Source: CAWDDG01 sp963801065 (GTDB lineage Bacteria > Actinomycetota > Actinomycetes > Jiangellales > Jiangellaceae). From it: DNA of 64,000 nt. Location: contig CAWDDG010000003.1 in the NCBI GenBank assembly GCA_963801065.1, forward strand, positions 310,001-374,000. Direction: 5' to 3'. The notes under the pieces were generated by a model. It did no database searches. It had not been told where the DNA came from and saw nothing but the letters and a program-made list of their open reading frames with translations. A program made the position numbers and the translations under genes. This document shows, one piece after another, positions 47,936 to 56,333 of the stretch (positions are counted from its first letter, which is position 1; the number at the start of each line of letters is the position of its first letter).

Positions 47936-49249
47936 ATGGCGATTCGCACATACGGCCCGAACGCGGTCGACTGGGAGCAGCGCATCGACCTCGACCGCCT
48001 GCGCGTCGAACGGCTGGCTCGGCTGCGTAGCGCCCTGGAGCGGTCCGATGTCGGCGCACTCCTGGCATTCGACTTCTCCAACATCCGCTACATGACGTCC
48101 ACGCACATCGGCACCTGGGCGATGGACAAGCTGATCCGTTTCGCCCTGCTGCCTCGCGGCGGGGAGCCGATCAGCTGGGATTTCGGCTCGGCAGCCCGCC
48201 ACCACCAGCTCTACAACCCATGGCTCGAGGGTGACAAGCGGGCGAGGGCAGGCATCTCCACGCTGCGCGGTGCCTTCCACCCGGATGCGGGCATCGCCGA
48301 GGAGGTGGCGCGCAAGATCGCGGTCGAGCTGTCCGAGCACGGCCTGACCGGCGCGCCCCTCGGAGTCGATGTCGTCGAACTGCCGATACTCGCAGCCCTT
48401 CGGGAGCAGGGCATCGACGTCGTCGACGGCCAACAGGTCTTCCTCGAGGCCCGCCGGATCAAGACCCACGACGAGATCGCGTTGCTCACCCAGGCGTGCT
48501 CGATGGTCGACGCTGCCTACGACGAGCTCTACCGCTTCCTGCGGCCGGGGGTGCGCGAGAACGAGTGCGTCGGCGTGGTCAGCAAGGTGCTCTATGACCT
48601 CGGCAGCGAGTACGTCGAAGGCGTGAACGCAATCTCCGGCGAGCGGTGCTCACCCCATCCGCACGTCTACAGCGACCGGATCATCCGCCCTGGTGACCCG
48701 GCGTTCTTCGACATCCTGCACAGCCATCTCGGCTACCGAACCTGCTACTACCGCACGTTCGCCGTTGGCAGCGCATCGCCGGCCCAGCGCGACGCGTACG
48801 TCCGCTGCCGCGAGTACATGGACCGCGCCATCGCCGAAGTGAAACCGGGCGCCACGACGGCCGACATCGTCTCGCTCTGGCCTCGTGCCGAAGAGTTCGG
48901 GTTCCCCAGCGAGGAGGCGGCGTTCGCGCTCCAGTACGGCCACGGCGTGGGCCTGGCCATCTGGGAGAAGCCGATCTTCTCGAGGCTGGTGTCGCTCGAC
49001 CATCCGGAGGCCCTCGAGGAGGGCATGGTCTTCGCACTCGAGACCTATTGGCCCGCCTCTGACGGATGGTCTGCCGCCCGCATCGAGGAGGAGGTCGTCG
49101 TGACTGCGGACGGCTGTGAGGTGATCACCAAGTTCCCCGCCGAGGACCTGCTCGTGGCCGGCCAGCGGTACTGGACGGTCGGTGGCGAGCTCGACACGTT
49201 GCGGGAGTCGCAGTCCCATCTCAATACCGGTAACGGCGACCGCCGATGA
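47936..49249 (+). CDS. M24-fold (creatinase / prolidase / DddP-type) hydrolase with altered metal ligand
   Basis: 437 residues with a creatinase-type N-terminal domain (residues 1-175) and a pita-bread C-terminal domain. Four canonical metal ligands are visible: Asp259 (FFDILHSH), His336 (YGHGVG), Glu369 (FALETYW) and Glu384 (RIEEEV). The second Asp, expected 11 residues after the first, is Cys270 (GYRTCYYRTF). Family members cleave Xaa-Pro, creatine or DMSP. I cannot assign the substrate, and the Cys may mean an unusual metal site or non-metal chemistry. It is the first gene of the operon and overlaps the next by ATGA. Confidence 0.8.
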   Translation: MAIRTYGPNAVDWEQRIDLDRLRVERLARLRSALERSDVGALLAFDFSNIRYMTSTHIGTWAMDKLIRFALLPRGGEPISWDFGSAARHHQLYNPWLEGDKRARAGISTLRGAFHPDAGIAEEVARKIAVELSEHGLTGAPLGVDVVELPILAALREQGIDVVDGQQVFLEARRIKTHDEIALLTQACSMVDAAYDELYRFLRPGVRENECVGVVSKVLYDLGSEYVEGVNAISGERCSPHPHVYSDRIIRPGDPAFFDILHSHLGYRTCYYRTFAVGSASPAQRDAYVRCREYMDRAIAEVKPGATTADIVSLWPRAEEFGFPSEEAAFALQYGHGVGLAIWEKPIFSRLVSLDHPEALEEGMVFALETYWPASDGWSAARIEEEVVVTADGCEVITKFPAEDLLVAGQRYWTVGGELDTLRESQSHLNTGNGDRR

Positions 49250-50256
49250 CCGAATCCGTGGTGCGGCGCGACCACGACGTCAGCGGCGACGAGCTGCTCG
49301 CGATGTACGAGCAGATGGCGGTGATCCGCCGCACCGAGAAGGCCGCGCACGACCTGTTCATGTCCGGCCAGGTCAAGGGCACGACCCACCTCGCCGCCGG
49401 GCACGAAGCCGTCGCAGTCGGCGCCAGTGCCGCGCTGCGGCCCGACGACTACGTCTTCGCGACATACCGCGGCCACCACCACGCCATGGCTCGAGGGGCG
49501 AGCCCCGAGGAGTGCCTCGCCGAGCTGATGAGCAAGGCGACCGGCCTGTGCCGGGGCAAGGGCGGGTCGATGCACCTCACGAAGGCCTCGGTCGGGATGC
49601 TGGGGTCGTACGCCATCGTCGGCTCACACCTGCCGATGGCGGCCGGTGCGGCGTGGTCGGCGCGTCTGCGCGGCACGGGGCAGGTCGCGGTCGCGTTCTT
49701 CGGCGATGGCGCGACCAACATCGGCGCCTTCCACGAAGCCCTCAACCTGGCCTCGGTGTGGGTTTTGCCGGTGCTCTTCGTCTGCGAGAACAACCTCTAC
49801 ATGGAGTACACGCCGATTTCGTCGGTGACAGCCACGGCCAATCCCGCCGCGGACCGCGCGGGAGCCCATCACATTCCCGACGAGATCGTCGACGGCAACG
49901 ACGTGGTCCTGGTGAAGCAGGCAGTGGCCAGGGCCGCCGAACGGGCACGAGCTGGCGGTGGGCCGACCGTCATCGAGGCGCAGACATACCGGCACTACGG
50001 GCACAGCCGCGCCGACCCCGCGAAGTACCGGCCGGTGGAGGAGGTCGAGCGCTGGCTGAAGCACGATCCGCTCGACGTCGCCCGCGCCCTGCTCGAGGGC
50101 CTCGGTGTGCCACATGACGCGGTCGACGACGCGGACGCCCGTGCTGCGCGCGTCGTCGACGATGCCGTCGACGCAGCGAAGAACGCACCCGACGCGGACC
50201 CGCGGCAAGCGTTCACCGACGTCTGGGCGGACGGAGGCGCGGCATGGCGGACGTGA
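49246..50256 (+). CDS. 2-oxo acid / acetoin dehydrogenase E1 component, alpha subunit
   Basis: 336 residues. The thiamine diphosphate motif GDG (residues 153-155) to NN (182-183) is intact (FFGDGATNIGAFHEAL ... CENN), and YRGHHHAMARG is the conserved loop near the active site. It decarboxylates a 2-oxo acid or cleaves acetoin with the beta subunit. The stop overlaps the beta start by 13 bp. No E2 or E3 gene lies nearby. Confidence 0.88.
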   Translation: MTESVVRRDHDVSGDELLAMYEQMAVIRRTEKAAHDLFMSGQVKGTTHLAAGHEAVAVGASAALRPDDYVFATYRGHHHAMARGASPEECLAELMSKATGLCRGKGGSMHLTKASVGMLGSYAIVGSHLPMAAGAAWSARLRGTGQVAVAFFGDGATNIGAFHEALNLASVWVLPVLFVCENNLYMEYTPISSVTATANPAADRAGAHHIPDEIVDGNDVVLVKQAVARAAERARAGGGPTVIEAQTYRHYGHSRADPAKYRPVEEVERWLKHDPLDVARALLEGLGVPHDAVDDADARAARVVDDAVDAAKNAPDADPRQAFTDVWADGGAAWRT

Positions 50257-51224
50257 TCACCTATCGGGATGCGATCGCCGAGGGCATCGCACGCGAGATG
50301 CGTCGCGATCCCAGCGTCGTCTGCCTCGGAGAGGACATCGGCGCGGCCGAGGGCGTCTTCAAGACGACGGTGGGCCTGTTCGCGGAGTTCGGCCCGGAGC
50401 GGGTCTGGGACACGCCCATCTCCGAACAGGCGATCGCCGGGGCCGCGATGGGCGCGGCCATGACGGGCATGCGCCCCGTCGCCGAGATCATGTTCAGTGA
50501 CTTCCTGGCCTGTTGCTGGGACTACATCGCCAACGAGATCCCCAAGGTCCGGTACATGACCGGCGGACAGGTCACGGTCCCGCTGGTCGTCCGGACGGCC
50601 AACGGCGGCGGGCTCGGTTTCGGAGCCCAGCACTCACAAGCCGTCGAGAACTGGGCGCTGGCGGTACCGGGTCTCAAGATCGCCGCGCCGTCGACGCCTG
50701 CCGACGTGATCGGGCTCATGGCGGCGGCGATACGCAGTGACGACCCAGTCGTGTTCTTCGAGCACAAGGGCCTGTTCGCGAGCAAGGGACCGCCCGCGCC
50801 GGCGGACCACGTGGTCGCGCTCGGGCAGGCCGCGGTTGTGCGCCCGGGGAACGACGTGACCGTCGTCGCGTTGGCTTCGACCGTGCCGTTGGCATTGGCG
50901 GCCGCCGACGAGCTCGCGAGCAGCGGTGTATCGGTCGAGGTCGTCGACCTGCGCTGCCTCATCCCGATGGACGTCCGCACGGTGCTCGACTCGGTGCGCC
51001 GCACGTCACGCCTCGTGGTCGTTGAGGAGAACCCGTATCAGGGCGGGTGGGGCGCCACCGTCGTGTCCGTCGTCGCCGACGAGGGCTTCGAGTCGCTCGA
51101 CGCTCCGATCCGGCGGGTCGCCGCCGCGAACGTGCCGCTGCCTTTCGCCGACCGGCTGGAAGAGGAGGTCATCCCCACGGTCGACAAGGTGACGGCCGCC
51201 ATCCGTGAGATCACGGGCTACTGA
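50244..51224 (+). CDS. 2-oxo acid / acetoin dehydrogenase E1 component, beta subunit
   Basis: 326 residues. CLGEDIGAAEGVFKTTVGL near the N-terminus and DTPISEQAIAGAAMGAAMTG are typical of transketolase-like E1 beta. The C-terminal domain contains VEVVDLRCLIPMDVRTVLDS. It pairs with the preceding alpha subunit as an alpha2beta2 enzyme. Sequence character suggests the acetoin/branched-chain group rather than housekeeping PDH, but the substrate is open. Confidence 0.88.
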   Translation: MADVITYRDAIAEGIAREMRRDPSVVCLGEDIGAAEGVFKTTVGLFAEFGPERVWDTPISEQAIAGAAMGAAMTGMRPVAEIMFSDFLACCWDYIANEIPKVRYMTGGQVTVPLVVRTANGGGLGFGAQHSQAVENWALAVPGLKIAAPSTPADVIGLMAAAIRSDDPVVFFEHKGLFASKGPPAPADHVVALGQAAVVRPGNDVTVVALASTVPLALAAADELASSGVSVEVVDLRCLIPMDVRTVLDSVRRTSRLVVVEENPYQGGWGATVVSVVADEGFESLDAPIRRVAAANVPLPFADRLEEEVIPTVDKVTAAIREITGY

Positions 51225-51278
51225 CGATCACGACCCGGGGATCCGAGAACGACGTCGAACCAGGTGGAGGTACAAGTC

Positions 51279-52643
51279 ATGACCAACCGGTTGCTGCTGC
51301 GCGGCGGGCACGTGCTGTCGATGGACCCCGAGGTCGGTGACCTGGCGCGCGGGGAGGTCCTGATCGAGGACGACAAGATCGCGGCCGTAGGTCCGGATCT
51401 CGACGCCGACGCAGAGGTCGTCGATGTGGGCGGCCGGATCGTCATCCCCGGATTCGTCGACACCCACCGGCACACGTGGGAGGCCGCGATCCGCGGCTGC
51501 GCACCGAACGCCACCCTGGACGACTACTTCGTCGAGGTATTGGACACGTTCGCCCCCCTCTACCGGCCCGAGGACGTGTACGCGTCGAACCTGGCCGGAT
51601 CGCTCGAATGCCTGAATGCGGGCATCACCACCCTGGTCGACTGGTCACACATCAACAACACGCCCGACCATCCCGACGCCGCCGTCACGGCTCTGCAGGA
51701 GACCGGGATCAGGGCGCAGTACGCCTACGGCAGCGCCAACACGTCGCTGGCGAAGTACTGGTTCAACAGTTCCGAGGCCATCCCCGGCGACGACGTCCGG
51801 CGGATCCGCGACACCTACTTCTCCGCCGACGGCGGGCTGCTGACGATGGGGCTGGCCACCCGAGGGCCCGGCTTCTGCCAGGACGACGTGGTGCGCGCCG
51901 AGTGGGCGCTGGCGCGCGACCTCGGCATCCCGATCACCATGCACATCGCCATGGGCCGGCTCGCCGGCCGGTTCGCCATGGTCGAACAGCTGGACCGGAT
52001 GGGTCTGCTCGGCCCGGACACGACGTACATCCACTGTTGCTACTTCAGCGACCACGAGTGGCAGCGCGTCGCCGACACCGGTGGCACGATCTCGATCGCT
52101 CCACAGGTCGAGCTCCAGATGGGCCACGGCTGGCCGCCGGTGGGCAAGTCCTATCAGTTCGGGCTTCGGCCCAGCCTGTCGATCGACGTCGTCACGACGG
52201 TCCCCGGCGACATGTTCACCCAGATGCGGGCCGCGTTCGGCGGCGAGCGCGCCCGCGTCAACGCATTGTGCTGGGACGCGAACACGACGGTTCCCGAGAC
52301 GATGCTGACCGCCCGGCAGATGCTCGAGATGGCGACGATCCACGGCGCCCACGTCGCGGGCCTCGAGGACCGCACCGGGTCGCTGACACCCGGCAAGAAG
52401 GCCGACGTCGTCGTCATCGACGCCACTGCGCTCAACGTCGCACCGGTGATCGACCCGGTCGCCGCCGTTGTCCTGTGCGCGGACGTCAGCAACGTCGAAA
52501 CGGTGATCGTCGACGGCGTCGTCCGCAAGCGGGACGGCCGGCTGCTGGCCGACGTCGACAAGGCGCGCGGGCTGGTCGAGGCCTCGCGCGACCACCTCGT
52601 CGCAGCAGCGGACCAGGCGGCCGAGCAGAAGGTGAGCGCGTGA
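51279..52643 (+). CDS. Amidohydrolase (TrzN/AtzA/SsnA-like deaminase group)
   Basis: 454 residues of metal-dependent TIM-barrel amidohydrolase. Metal ligands are His63 and His65 (GFVDTHRHTW), His222 (TMHIAMG), His252 (YIHCCYF) and Asp303 (LSIDVVTT). The composite beta domain includes LTPGKKADVVVID. It probably hydrolyses an amine or ring C-N bond. The ATG at 51279 follows GGAGGT; an in-frame GTG at 51264 is less likely. There is a 54-bp gap after the E1 beta gene, and it overlaps the cupin gene (GTGA). Confidence 0.88.
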   Translation: MTNRLLLRGGHVLSMDPEVGDLARGEVLIEDDKIAAVGPDLDADAEVVDVGGRIVIPGFVDTHRHTWEAAIRGCAPNATLDDYFVEVLDTFAPLYRPEDVYASNLAGSLECLNAGITTLVDWSHINNTPDHPDAAVTALQETGIRAQYAYGSANTSLAKYWFNSSEAIPGDDVRRIRDTYFSADGGLLTMGLATRGPGFCQDDVVRAEWALARDLGIPITMHIAMGRLAGRFAMVEQLDRMGLLGPDTTYIHCCYFSDHEWQRVADTGGTISIAPQVELQMGHGWPPVGKSYQFGLRPSLSIDVVTTVPGDMFTQMRAAFGGERARVNALCWDANTTVPETMLTARQMLEMATIHGAHVAGLEDRTGSLTPGKKADVVVIDATALNVAPVIDPVAAVVLCADVSNVETVIVDGVVRKRDGRLLADVDKARGLVEASRDHLVAAADQAAEQKVSA

Positions 52644-53551
52644 CCTCACGCCATCTCGTCCGTCGGGCGGCGGAGGCCGACTTCGCCCCGCCGTCCGGCT
52701 GGGCGGCCGCGGGAACCGGCTACCGGCGGTGGGCAGCCGTCGGCGAACAGGACGGCGCCGTCCACACCGGCTTCGCCGTCTGCGAACTCATGCCGGGTGG
52801 TTCGGTGCCCGCCCACGTGCACTCGTTCGAGGAGAGCTTCCACGTGCTCGAGGGCGACGGCGTCGTCGACACGTCCGAAGGTGTGTTCCGAGTCAGCGCC
52901 GGTGACTACGGTCTGGTCCCCGTCGGATCACCACACGGCTGGCGGAACGAGAGCGACGAGGCCGTGCGTTGGGCCGAGATGCAGGGCCCGCAGCCGCGGC
53001 AGGAGCTCGACGAGGACACGTTCCTCGTGCCGCCGTTGCCAGGTGACCCGCCGGTGCCGCTCGACGTCCGTGACCCGCGCATTCGCGGGATGGGGAACAT
53101 CACACCCCGGCACATGGACGCGGCCAAACAGAGCCAGAGCCTGTTGGCGGTGTCGGCGAGCATGCGAACCGCCCTGCTCGTCTACGGCGGGATCACCGTG
53201 AAGATGATGGTGGACAGCGACCTCGGCGCCCAGCTCACGACCATGTTCATGGTGCAGTACGAGCCCGCCGGAGCCGCGGGAGCCCACGACCACCCATTCG
53301 AGGAGACCTACCTCATCCTCGAAGGCGCGGTCGACGCGCGGTTCGACGGTCGGTCGTACCGGTTGGAGGCCGGCGACATCGGCTGGACCGGTGTGGGGTG
53401 CGTCCACGCCTTCTCGAACGCCGGCGACGGCCCGGTGCGGTGGTTGGAGACGCAGGCGCCGCAGCCGCCGCCTCGGCACTCGTACCGGTTCGCACGCGAT
53501 TGGGACTACCTGCGCGATGCGCTGGCTCGGAATGGAGATCGTGATGGCTGA
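52640..53551 (+). CDS. Bicupin protein (ureidoglycine aminohydrolase / dioxygenase-like)
   Basis: 303 residues with two cupin domains. The first has AHVHSFEESFHVLEG and GSPHGWRN (metal His, Glu, His). The second has AHDHPFEETYLILEG and CVHAFSNAG. The layout is that of (S)-ureidoglycine aminohydrolase and gentisate-dioxygenase relatives, but the exact reaction is not evident. The GTG start at 52640 overlaps the amidohydrolase stop. Confidence 0.82.
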   Translation: MTSRHLVRRAAEADFAPPSGWAAAGTGYRRWAAVGEQDGAVHTGFAVCELMPGGSVPAHVHSFEESFHVLEGDGVVDTSEGVFRVSAGDYGLVPVGSPHGWRNESDEAVRWAEMQGPQPRQELDEDTFLVPPLPGDPPVPLDVRDPRIRGMGNITPRHMDAAKQSQSLLAVSASMRTALLVYGGITVKMMVDSDLGAQLTTMFMVQYEPAGAAGAHDHPFEETYLILEGAVDARFDGRSYRLEAGDIGWTGVGCVHAFSNAGDGPVRWLETQAPQPPPRHSYRFARDWDYLRDALARNGDRDG

Positions 53552-54248
53552 TCAGCGCACGCTCGTCGTCGTCGGTGGCACGTCGGGAATCGGTCTCGAA
53601 ATCGCCGGCGATGCACGTGCCAGGGGTGACGAGGTTGTGGTCACCGGCCGCGACGCCGCGCGGGCGAAGGACGTTGCAGCGTCCTTGGGAGACGGTACAC
53701 GCGGCCTGGGGTTCGATCTGTCCGAGCCGGAGACGATCGGTGCTGCGCTGGCCGACATGGAGCGGGTCGACGGACTGGTGCTTGCTGCGATCGAACGCGA
53801 CGCGAACACGGTGGCCGACTACGACATCGGGCGCGCTCGGCGGCTGATCACGCTCAAGCTCATCGGGTACACCGAGGTCGTTCATGCGCTGCTCCCCCGG
53901 ATGAGCCAGGAGGCGTCGATCGTGATCTTCGGCGGTCGGGCCAAGGACCGGCCGTACCCGGGCTCGACGACCGTCTCCACGATCAACGGTGGCGTGGTCG
54001 GGCTGGTCAACACGCTCGCGCTGGAGGTCGCGCCGATCCGGGTCAACGGCCTGCACCCGGGCATCGTGGGCGACAGCCCGTTCTGGTCGGCCAAGCCGGA
54101 CGAGGTGCTCGCCGGTTACCGCGCGCGCACGCCGTCGGGCTCACTGGCGACGATGGCCGACATCGTCGACGCGGTGAGCTTCCTGCTGCAGAACCGGTCG
54201 GTGAACGGCACCAACCTCTATGTGGACTGCGGGTGGGGCATCACGTGA
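53544..54248 (+). CDS. Short-chain dehydrogenase-like protein lacking the YxxxK active site
   Basis: 234 residues. The Rossmann motif VVGGTSGIGLE is intact (residues 9-19), so it likely binds NAD(P). At the catalytic position the sequence is TTVSTINGGVVGLVNTLALE: Val144 and Asn148 replace the essential Tyr and Lys. It may be a non-redox enzyme or a binding protein. The start overlaps the cupin stop by eight bases. Confidence 0.82.
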   Translation: MADQRTLVVVGGTSGIGLEIAGDARARGDEVVVTGRDAARAKDVAASLGDGTRGLGFDLSEPETIGAALADMERVDGLVLAAIERDANTVADYDIGRARRLITLKLIGYTEVVHALLPRMSQEASIVIFGGRAKDRPYPGSTTVSTINGGVVGLVNTLALEVAPIRVNGLHPGIVGDSPFWSAKPDEVLAGYRARTPSGSLATMADIVDAVSFLLQNRSVNGTNLYVDCGWGIT

Positions 54249-55162
54249 GCGAACCGCGCGTCGCCGTGATCGGCACGGGGCACATGGGTGCTGCCATGAC
54301 CGCCCGGCTGCGCACGTGCGGAGCCGACGTCGTCGTCCACAACCGGACCCGTTCGAGGGCCGAGGCGGTGGCGGCCGCCACCGGAGCCGCCTTCGCGGAG
54401 ACAGCCCGCGAGGCGGCGGCCGGGGCGGACGTCGTCCTGGTCTCGCTCGCCGACGACGCCGCCTGCGCCGATGCGTACGGCGGCGAGGACGGGATCGTGG
54501 CGGGACTGTCGGCCGGCACCGTCGTCGCGGACACGAGCACGGTCGGCCCACAGACGGCCCGCCGGCTCGGCTCGCTCGTACGTGCGCACGGCGCCGGGAT
54601 GCTCGACGCGCCCGTCTCCGGCAGTGTCCCGATCGTCGAGCGCGGCGAGCTGACTGTCATGGTGGGCGGGAGCGCGGACGACCTCGAAAGCGCCCGACCG
54701 GTCCTCGAGCTGCTGGCGGCGCGGATCGTCCACCTCGGCGGGCCGGGTGCGGGAGCGACCATGAAGCTCGCGGTCAACTCGGTCGTGCACGCGCTGAACC
54801 AAGCCCTCTCCGAGGCGCTGGTGCTCGCGGAGCGCTCGGGAGTCGACCGCGAGACGGCATACGGGGTGTTCGCCGCCAGCGTCGCCGGTGCGCCGTTCGT
54901 CCAGTACAAGCGCGCCGCCTTCGAGAACCCGGATCAGACTCCGGTGGCGTTCAGCCTCGACCTGGTCGCGAAGGACCTGGATCTCGTTCTCGACCTGGCG
55001 TCGCAGGTCGGTGTCACGATGAGGCAGGCCGATACGAACCGTGCCTCCGTCGCAGCCGCCATCGAGGCCGGCCTGGGGCAGCGCGACATGAGCGCAATCA
55101 CCGCGATGCTGCGTGACGAGGTCAGCCGATCTGGACAGGGGCACGGGCCGCGCCTCAGATAG
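54245..55162 (+). CDS. 3-hydroxyisobutyrate dehydrogenase / tartronate-semialdehyde reductase-family oxidoreductase
   Basis: 305 residues of the beta-hydroxyacid dehydrogenase family. The NAD(P) motif VIGTGHMGAAM (residues 8-18) comes first, then the substrate-binding block DAPVSGSVPIVERGELTVMV and the catalytic Lys in GAGATMKLAVNS. It reduces or oxidises a small beta-hydroxy acid. The GTG start overlaps the SDR stop (GTGA). Last gene of the operon; the convergent GyrI-like gene overlaps its last 8 bp. Confidence 0.87.
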   Translation: MSEPRVAVIGTGHMGAAMTARLRTCGADVVVHNRTRSRAEAVAAATGAAFAETAREAAAGADVVLVSLADDAACADAYGGEDGIVAGLSAGTVVADTSTVGPQTARRLGSLVRAHGAGMLDAPVSGSVPIVERGELTVMVGGSADDLESARPVLELLAARIVHLGGPGAGATMKLAVNSVVHALNQALSEALVLAERSGVDRETAYGVFAASVAGAPFVQYKRAAFENPDQTPVAFSLDLVAKDLDLVLDLASQVGVTMRQADTNRASVAAAIEAGLGQRDMSAITAMLRDEVSRSGQGHGPRLR

Positions 55163-55805
55163 GTTGCCCGGCGTCCGCCCCCCGCGGTGCGGCGTCCGCG
55201 ACCGGTTGACGCAGAACGGTCTTGAGCTTGGTCGGATCGGTCCGCCGCGCGTCGCTGAGGTAGATCTCGTGATGGCGACCATTCGGTACGAGGTCATGGG
55301 CAGGCAGGTAATCGTTGTGCAGCGTGGCGAGCACTGGACCCTCGGCGTCGTAAGGGCCTACGTGCAGGATCTGCACCGAGCGTCCCTCCACCAGGGTTTC
55401 CCTCCGCATTCCAGCCAGCCCGGGGAGCTGCTTGTTGCGCGCGAGCTCGTGGAGGGTGTCATGGACCAACCCGGGCATCACCCAGTCCGGCAGTCTGATC
55501 ATCATCGTCCACACCCACTCGTCCTTCGCTCGCCGCACAAATGCGGTGCGGTCGGCGGCTGACCACAACCCTTCGAGTGGCGGCACTACGTAGTCCTGGC
55601 CAAGCTCGTTCCTGCTGGTGAGCTTCACCGCGTAGGACGCGGTGTAGAGGGCTTCGACGGCTTGCGCGTATGCCGCAGAGGCATTCGGGTCGCCTTCGCC
55701 GTCGACCATCAGGAACGGCATTGAAGGGACTTCGACGCTGGTGAAGCGGCTTCGCGTCGGCAGGTAGAGGTCCTTTCGATTCTTCTTGAAATCTACCTTG
55801 ATCAT
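55155..55805 (-). CDS. GyrI-like small-molecule-binding domain protein
   Basis: 216 residues starting MIKVDFKKNRKDLYLPTRSR, with PFLMVDGEGDPNASAAYAQA and HVGPYDAEGPVLATLHNDYL. This is the GyrI-like/SHS2 domain found in MerR/AraC effector domains and in stand-alone proteins that may bind or hydrolyse cyclopropanoid-type compounds. No DNA-binding domain is attached. It overlaps the convergent oxidoreductase gene end by 8 bp. Confidence 0.8.
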   Translation of the reverse strand: MIKVDFKKNRKDLYLPTRSRFTSVEVPSMPFLMVDGEGDPNASAAYAQAVEALYTASYAVKLTSRNELGQDYVVPPLEGLWSAADRTAFVRRAKDEWVWTMMIRLPDWVMPGLVHDTLHELARNKQLPGLAGMRRETLVEGRSVQILHVGPYDAEGPVLATLHNDYLPAHDLVPNGRHHEIYLSDARRTDPTKLKTVLRQPVADAAPRGADAGQPI

Positions 55806-55952
55806 TCTTGGTCCTCCAGTAGTCGCCCAGGTGGAGGCAGCCAAGGCGGACGGACGCTGGAATGTCCCATGAGCGGCGGGGCGCGGACCACCGACTCGGA
55901 GCTCCGCATCAGCAAGTCGTGCCGCCGACGGGCCAACCTGGGGCGGTGTCGT

Positions 55953-56333
55953 CTAGGTCAATGCTTGCTCTTCTTGTTCCCTGACTCGTGCCGCGAGTAT
56001 CTTCTCTACGAGCGACGTCGGCAACGGATTGTCGGGCATGAAATGAATGGTTGCGCCAGAGAGTTTGTGCGTCTGCCCGATCTCATCTTTCATTGCTTTA
56101 GCGAGGTCTGGGCTCATCGTGAGGAACGACAAATGATTCGGCTGCGCGACAAAACCAACCAGGTCACGGTTGAGCGCGAAGATCACCGCTGTGCCGTAGG
56201 AGATTCGCTCCCGAACGCCGGGAACGGTGGATCTGATGAGCTGCCGCAGTTCTTCGAGGACATTGCGCCTGTCCGCAGATAACCCCGCCAGGTACTCGTC
56301 GACGGCCGCCGGATCATCCTTGGTTCTCGCCAT
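55953..56333 (-). CDS. DUF1801-family protein
   Basis: 126 residues: YLAGLSADRRNVLEELRQLI, RERISYGTAVIFALNRDLVG and the end region KILAARVREQEEQAL. DUF1801 (YdhG/Fra-like fold) proteins are common in actinomycetes and of unknown role; some resemble frataxin. Local GC content is lower than in the neighbouring genes. It is overlapped by the end of the methyltransferase gene. Confidence 0.8.
   Translation of the reverse strand: MARTKDDPAAVDEYLAGLSADRRNVLEELRQLIRSTVPGVRERISYGTAVIFALNRDLVGFVAQPNHLSFLTMSPDLAKAMKDEIGQTHKLSGATIHFMPDNPLPTSLVEKILAARVREQEEQALT

Noticed and set aside
47936..49249. Naming the M24 protein as a DMSP lyase (DddP) or creatinase
   Set aside because: Length and N-terminal features allow it, but the ligand set differs and no substrate-specific residues could be verified without alignment.
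51476..52639. N-terminal extension of the bicupin
   Set aside because: The sequence is a shadow of the amidohydrolase; the cupin GTG overlaps the amidohydrolase stop.
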